From contig WHUX01000013.1 in assembly GCA_015179025.1 (NCBI GenBank), positions 620,001-684,000 on the forward strand: DNA of 64,000 nt, read 5' to 3'. The notes beneath the pieces are model-generated. The model had not been told where the DNA came from and did not search any database. It saw only the letters and a program-made list of their open reading frames with translations. Shown here piece by piece: positions 57,401-64,000 of this stretch. The DNA is from Terfezia claveryi (Eukaryota; Ascomycota; Pezizomycetes; Pezizales; Pezizaceae). Each line of letters starts with the position of its first letter. The stretch's first letter is position 1. The position numbers and the translations under genes were made by a program.

Positions 57401-58423
57401 TTAGAGTCGGATATTGACGAATCACCCGAGGAAGAGGGAACATCAGATGGCGAGGTAGTTCACGAGATGGTCAGACAAGCAGCGGGTTTAGTACCAGACG
57501 TCAGCGGACATCCGACTTTGATCCCATATACTGCCGAGGTACCATGTTTTCCGACCGTTCAAGCCCATCAATTTGCCAGGATTCCTCTCCAAAATCCACC
57601 GAAAGATTTGGATTTTGACCTTAAAGACCATGAACCAGTCCAAATTTTCACATCTTGCGATTTCTGTCCCACAGCCCACTGCGCTGTTTGCACCCACGGA
57701 AAGGACAAGTTGAAACCTAGCTGGAAATATGTCCACTGCGGGGGATGTGGAGGCATTATGTGCCCTGAGTGTTACCATCAAGAGTGCTCAGTCTGCCAAA
57801 GGGGCCTCTGCCAGAAGTGCGATAAACGGGAGAGAAAACTACTTTCTCCGACGGCTCTTGGGATATTTTTCCCATATGTTACGAACCTTCGTGAGACTAA
57901 GGCTGACGGTACAGAGGTATATTCCTGCGTAAGATGTTTGTTCCGAAAGGCGGTTGGCCTCACGAAAGCGGCTGTGAAGGCAGCAAATCCGAACGGGCTC
58001 CCCGTGGATGGGCATGGGAGGGAGATTGATACTGATGGATTGGTCGATCCGGATCCAGGGCTTCAAATGGTAAGAGAGCAGTTGAGGAGGGAGTTTGATC
58101 CTGGCAACACAGAGGCCCTAGTTGGAGTTATGGATGGGATGCCGGGGACTATGAATGGGTTATTGAGGGGACTGGATGGGAGTGGGACACGGTTGGGGTT
58201 AGGGTTGCTGCCCCAGGGGGTGGCCACAGAGCTTGAGAGAGGAATGGCAGCGGCTAGGACATCAAGCCATTGGCAGAGTGGGACGAATGCGGAGGATGAA
58301 GACTGGACTCAGGAAGAGGAGGAGGGGGAAAGATATGAATATGAAGAAGGCGAGGAGGAGGGATGTACAGAAGAGGAGGAGGAGGGATATGAAGAGGACG
58401 AGGAGGACTTCAGCAATTTGTAG
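54454..58423 (+). CDS. F-box protein with five CxxC-type zinc knuckles, three exons
   Basis: Exons 54454-55680, 55744-56756 and 56827-58423 give 1,278 residues. The introns are 63 bp (GTAAGT..TAG) and 70 bp (GTACGT..AAG). Start CCACCATG is preferred over an upstream non-ATG extension. Residues 1-130 are Ser/Thr-rich and disordered. An F-box-like helix set lies at about 146-190 (YPVISQVLKYLSSRDIFSLY). Five C-x2-C-x4-C-x2-C units occur at 742-753, 795-806, 1024-1035, 1051-1062 and 1067-1078, the first split by intron 2. Other Cys pairs lie between them. An acidic linker (about 815-960) and a Glu/Tyr-rich acidic tail (last ~60 residues) follow. F-box proteins are substrate receptors of SCF ubiquitin ligases; the Cys-rich part could bind zinc and add RING-like or binding function. 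That role is inference. Confidence 0.85.
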
Positions 58424-61400
58424 TCAACGAATATGCTCCTGAAACGAGTATGAATATGGTGCGCTGGGAGATGGAATATCGTGAAGGTTGAAGAAAGGTT
58501 GAAAATCCGAAGATAAGTTGTTTGATATTGCTGATAGTTGCTATCTTTGCTTCATATTACGTTCAAATTTAGGTCTGGCCGCCGGGGGAATGAGGAGGCG
58601 GTCGATCCGACTTTTGGGTTTCCTGGTAGTAGTCGGGCACCCCACCATTTTTAATTTTTCACCTACTCCTTTTGTGTTTCTATAAGAGGGGGCAATGATC
58701 ATGAGATGTATTGCATTTAGCAGATAGCATCACAAATAGCTATGTAATCCAATGTGATTCTGTTGTATGAGAATTAGAAGATGACCTTACTTAGAGGCTT
58801 TCGGTGATTTGTCAAACTTCAGGGTAACGCACTGCGATCTCGCATACCTATGCAAGATTTCCCAAATACGTTACTCATAAAGTCTTTCGCCAAATTATTT
58901 AAGATATATTCATGTTCCAGTAAACTATGAATCTAATCACTAACTCATGCAGATTATCATCTCCCCTTGGGAAGAAATGAAACTATCATGGTATTGATCT
59001 GTTAGATCAGTATCATAGATATCTCATGCCTATCATATATCTCTGCAGCACATCAACTGATATTGTAATATATTTAGTCTACGTTCATCGAATACAATAA
59101 ACGCAGGTCAATTGGAACCGGCGACTCTTGGACGCTAGGACAGTACCAGAAGGTGGTAGGTACTCTCTTGATACTCATTCATGATACATTGAGTGGTGGT
59201 TTCGGGTTGGTTGTATGGAAGTGATGGTGATTCTGTAATTATATGGATTGTGCACCTGGCATAAGCGTATATTCAGTGAAACTGCATCTATACCCTAAGT
59301 CTTATGGTGTTATTCACTGTCGGTCTATGTGCTGTAACATTCTCTCTTTCCTCTTAAATGCCTTCCCAAAGTTAAGTATGTAGGTAGTCGTCAATGTTCC
59401 TATATATATTCAGAATTATATATCACTAAGCTAGTATTGCCTTCAAACAAGATCACTTCTGAACTACATCATAATCATTTACATAAAGTTAAACGAGTGT
59501 TTATTCCATTCTATTCCCAACTAACATCATGTCCCCACAAGCTTACTTCAATAGCGAAGTCTGCTCAGGCGGGTATGATGTTGTATATTCATTGTGGTTT
59601 TTACTTCTTTGGATCGATTGCGACCCACCATCACCTTTTTCGTTTCCCCAGCTAGCCCTGTTTGTTGAATTGAAGATGGAACAGGATTATCGTAGCGCCC
59701 TCTCTCCTTTGCACTGTCTCACTATCCGGGGGTTATTCTTTTAGTTTAGAGAAGGATGGGAAAAGAATGAAAACCATCAGGTAGATAAAGGAGTGACAGT
59801 ATCAATATTGGTGAGGAATGTGTTGAGTAAGCAGTGCAATGTTTGTATGGAGTACCTGCCTCCCTTGTGGTCATAGTTAGGCTGGCCTTGTTCACTGTGT
59901 CCATCCAACAAAGCATTGTCAACCTTGTAATTCCGGGACAATAATGAAAATGAAAACATAAATAAGGAAACAAAGGGAAGTGCCAATAATGTTCCAAAGT
60001 ATTCCACGCGCACTGTTGGTGTGATAGATCTTGGGACTGATCTCCACGCGCGCAGGTACTGAACCGTTACTATTGAGTCAGAGCAGACCTCGTCCCGTAG
60101 AAACCAAAATATCACCCTCACTCGCAGAAATTCAGGTGAGGAGAAACACAGAGGCATCTTTAGAACGAATTCATGAAACTTGACATGCTTTCCCTCCGCC
60201 ACTTCGGAATCTCCCCCACCCTCAATAAGAACCATAATTCGTCCAAATCATCCACCAAAACAAAAACGAAAAAGACACTGTTATCCTCTACCACCTCCCG
60301 AGGGCTTCAACCGAGAAAATATCCCTTCCCACATAAAAGCACTCTGCAAAGAGAACCGATAGAGGCCGTAGATTGTGGGGGAGGGTAAGGTAGTCAATAC
60401 AAAGTACGATCAGATATTGACCCTCCTCCATGTATTGGCGCACATCATGTCGAAAAAAAAAAGGTAATGGAAAGAGATTAGAGGTGGTTAAGGCGTGTTC
60501 AGAAGGAGATATATGCGGCATTTGTTTTGCAACCTCCAATGTTTCAGCTTTGGCGATGGTTCCTTCATGGAAGGAAGTCGAACATAGGAGTACCGCTGAT
60601 AAGTCACATTTTTCTGAAAGAGAAACCGATATGAGGAGAACCGCAGGAATCTTTGGGGAAGTTTGGAGCGTATCCATCTCCTTCATGCAATACCGCTCAT
60701 TTTTGATCTTTTGTGACTATCTGCTTCAAATCTTCGATTTTAGGATGTCTTATATGGAAGGAGGTATTCTCATGCATGACCGCAGGGCGTAAGGGAGTGC
60801 ATGGTCTCGTAAGCGTCAGTTAAAGAACATCCCTCCTCTCTTCGGCTCTTGTTTCTGAAGATCTTGATCACTGAAGTTAATAGCAGAGAGTCGCAGGGCG
60901 TCCGATGGCTTGTAGATCGCTCTGAAATATTCGTTGATGTCTTTTTGTACATTGGGGGATCATTCCCTGGATCTTCGGCCAGCATTGAATTGAGAGAGCA
61001 CTAGGAGGTCTGAAGATGCACTGGCGACCCAAGCAGGAACGAAGATCAACGTGATGTGTAGCAACCCATCTGGGCCCTAGACTGAGTTCCTGGCAATGAA
61101 ACGAAATCCCTGGATACTTATTATGATAGTCATTATGAGCACCTGCTTCATTCTTACAACAAAATATAAAACCAAGGTTGACAGAGTATTAGTAGGGTAT
61201 ACTTAAGAAAAAAAGAAAGAAATATCTGGTTGGATGTGGGAAAGGCTAGCCACTTTAGTGGTAAATATAGAGGCCAATCTGCAACTGGAGTCTTAAGAAA
61301 GAAAGAAGGAAAAAGTCGTAAGCGAGGCGTATTTACTGCGGAAGTCGAATTGTGCTATAAGAGCCCAGCCGAGTAGGGAAAATTTCGAGTAACGAGTTCT

Positions 61401-64000
61401 GAGGCCAGGTTGCTGCCATAATTTCTGCTTTCGCTTGTGAACTTGCTACTCAACAATCATCTATAGCAGTAGTGTTGTAAATGTAAACTGGTACCAAAAG
61501 GAATGGACGCTAAGGTGCGGAGTTTGTGATATTTGAGAGTCTTATGTGTGAGCATGTATGATCCATTTCGTGTCCTTTAATTTTTTGTTCCTCCTGAACT
61601 GCTGTTTTGTTGTGGGGTTAGATGACTTTCGCAAGCAACACAAAAAACACTGTTCCTCGTGGTTCTGTTGTATGTGCTGTTTTGGGAGCATATCTTCGGG
61701 TTTTGTTCTCCACACGGAGAAATTGAGGAGTATAGTGGCCAGCTACATCTATAACAATACACTATGATGTTATGACACATTTTATGTGGATGTGCACTAG
61801 TGGGGGGAGATGGATGTTGGAAAAACAGCTGAGCTTGATAGCGCGTGGAGGGGACCAGAAACCTTGGTGAGGTGTGAGTTATGGCTTAGGCATATGGATA
61901 TTTTATTGACAAGCAGCTTGAAGACTTCTTATATAGTTATCATGGCTCCATAGTGGTCCTCACTTGGCAAAACTCTATCTCAATAAGGTTTCTTTGACTT
62001 ATCATGACTATGGATACAGAAACAGAAAGGGTGTGATCTCGAAACATGTTCAGTGGCTCAAGAGAAAAGCAACAGAGAGATGAGTCGCTGATACTCACCC
62101 ATTCAAGGAAGGGGTTGTGTGCTTTCAGGTTTTCCCATTGGCCCAGGGACTGCAAGGGCAAGATTGAAGTTTCAGTTAAAGTAAAGCAGGCACTGATGAG
62201 TTTTTTTTGGTATCTCGAATGATTAATCACATACCCAGAGGTTGTGCCAGTATGATAGTGGGTAGTAATTGAATGAGGGAATCTTGATCTATCACCTTCG
62301 ATTACACCGTGTGTTACCCTCAGAAACGGTGTGGGTATGGCAACTTTTTTCGTAATTTCCCCCGTACAGAACTCCACAGGGATCGACCTATGTTTCAGCA
62401 AGCACCGACTTAATAAGAAGAGAGTTCTTGCCCGCCATTAATCTGTGTATTAGCCAGATTTTGACATCAGCTTCTCGAAAGTTGCATCGAAGCCTACAAT
62501 TTCCTAGCTCACTATGAACAGAATCTGTTCAACGGCTGCTCTGTCGATTATAGTCATTGGTCACGAGAGTACCTACCTCCGTGTAACTGGGGAAGAAAGA
62601 GGTGTGGTTGGGGTATTGCATCCTTTCTTGTCAGGCTGCCAGTGAGGATGCTAGATTTTTTTTTTTAGCAAAGTTAGAATTTAGAAAAGACCTATAGATG
62701 CTGCTAGATCGCTGAGGAAGCAATAGCAATGATTTTTTTTAATATATATTTATAAACTCAGTACTCGTGTGCGAATAGTAATGACTATTTACCCAGTACT
62801 GCAATCTGTAGGAACATTAACATATACTCACTAAGGCGCGCAGTAGGCGTCCCACTATATGAGTTGGATTAAAATGACCAGAAGAGAGAACACCAATTAC
62901 GGCGCATGATATATCTTGTGATTCTCTGTTGTTCTTGGTCAGTACACATCGTGCAGGCTCACCCTGCCCGTCCTATGTTCAACAGGAAAAACTGGATACC
63001 ATACCATATCCGGCGCAGCAGTGCAGCAGTCATAATTTGAACTGGCGCCATGGGAGCGCGCCCCTCAAATCCTAATGTGCTGGATACCCTTGGCCACTGT
63101 TTGCCCATAGTTACGTTACTCGGTGCTGGTTCTAGCTGGGACATAGTTGACTATGCCGTGTGTTGCCTATAACCAGCTAAGCGTCGTTCGTTGACAGCCT
63201 ACACTTACCTGTAATGCTCGTTCTATTGATGCCTCTTGCGAGGCTTTAGCCAGTACCTCTCTTAGATATTGTCTCAACTTGGCTATTGGATACCCAAACC
63301 AGCCCCAGCATCCATTTACCTACATAAAAGGTAGGGCTAAGATATGCTTCAAATATCGCCACAAGAAAGAGCAGGATTCCGCAATATAGATTCCCCAGAC
63401 TAAGATAGAGACTGAAAAATCCACACGGGTTGGAATGCAACCTCTTGGACGGATGGTTGATGTGAGAGTTGCTGCGAGGCTCAGAGTGGGGTTGTTAGCC
63501 GCGGCTCAAGGGATGAAACAAGTATCCAAGGGTGGAAAGCAGTGGGATGTGGTCTGAGTGGCTGGACGGGACAGGGTGTGATGTACATGCGCATTTGATG
63601 GGTAGATGGGGTGGCACGGTATTGTTCTCGTGCCCAGGTCACAAGGTATGTTTTCTCTTTTAAGAACTTCATTTGTGCGTGCGGGTAGTACCTACTCCAA
63701 TACTAAGTACAGTTGTCTCATTTGTACGAACCTATCTCATGTTATTTGTCTGGTAGACGTAAGTACGTAGCCCATTTGGCGGGGGCTGTGCCAACCAGAT
63801 CTACCTAGACTGAGGTTAGAAAATCGACTGGAGATGCGGGTCTCTCTTCATGGGTTAGATTAACTTAAATACAATTACGGAGTTATTCTTTTAAAAAAAA
63901 ATTAAAAAAATAATAAAAAAAAGGTATACGGTAAGTATGTACATAGATGGGTACTTAAGTAATTCAGTACTTGGTTGACCGTGAAACCAGACTATATTGC
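58424..64000. other. No recognisable gene to the end of the window
   Basis: About 5.6 kb with short frames lacking domains; the longest (152-153 codons on the minus strand at 59777-60235 and 61940-62401) show nothing recognisable. A variant dispersed 15-mer is at 63788-63803 (-), with about 15 bp beside it resembling the start of the insertion at 1534. An A-rich run occupies about 63891-63923. Confidence 0.55.

Noticed and set aside
59777..60235. 152-codon open frame on the minus strand
   Set aside because: No family signature, no supporting introns or promoter features.
61940..62401. 153-codon open frame on the minus strand
   Set aside because: No recognisable domain and no context that supports a gene.

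Overview
The window looks like a gene-poor, transposon-rich stretch of a filamentous ascomycete (Pezizomycotina) genome. The reasons are short spliceosomal introns (57, 63 and 70 bp) with GT..AG borders, fungal-type proteins (a C2H2 finger protein of the ascomycete type, a compact phosphoinositide phospholipase C without a PH domain, a secreted berberine-bridge-type FAD oxidase, an F-box protein), and LTR, LINE and TA-flanked DNA transposon remains. A SAM-like plus NTPase pseudogene of the RHS/Crinkler type would fit a repeat-expanded lineage such as Pezizomycetes, but I cannot place the organism more closely.

Layout. 0.3-3.0 kb: broken RHS/Crinkler-like NTPase pseudogene interrupted by an LTR-like insertion that carries a 58-bp tandem repeat. 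3.4-3.9 kb: frameshifted copia gag remnant. 8.0-9.9 kb: two-exon C2H2 zinc-finger gene. 14.1-16.7 kb: transposon cluster (a hAT-like inverted-repeat element, a 471-bp TA-flanked MITE, three LINE 3' fragments). 16.7-24.3 kb: essentially empty. 24.3-26.3 kb: disordered protein with five RRSNR-type motifs, convergent with a second disordered-protein gene (27.7-30.4 kb, minus) whose frame is broken twice, each time at a five-G run. 33.6-35.6 kb: intronless phospholipase C behind a degenerate tandem repeat. 36.8-37.5 kb: copia RNase H followed by a hairpin and a small C2H2 finger frame. 39.7-41.6 kb (minus): secreted FAD oxidase. 43.7-53.5 kb: second transposon cluster (gypsy-type gag with a probable LTR, a 636-bp MITE related to the first, six LINE 3' fragments, a 1.1-kb element with 36-bp inverted repeats). 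54.4-58.4 kb: three-exon, 1,278-residue F-box protein with five C-x2-C-x4-C-x2-C knuckles. 58.4-64 kb: no recognisable gene.

The host genes do not form an evident pathway or cluster. The clearest structure beyond the genes is the transposon record: one LINE family left at least nine 3' fragments, three of them with 10-15 bp target-site duplications. Two size variants of one TA-targeting MITE family have visibly different terminal repeats but homologous interiors. A 15-bp motif (TAGTCTGGTTGGCAC) recurs exactly five times and approximately five more times, on both strands, in otherwise unrelated surroundings. I found no tRNA, rRNA, CRISPR or bacterial-type operon. I found no convincing new multi-gene system; the most unusual items are the dispersed 15-mer, the knuckle-repeat F-box protein, the RRSNR-repeat protein and the finger frame after the copia RNase H.
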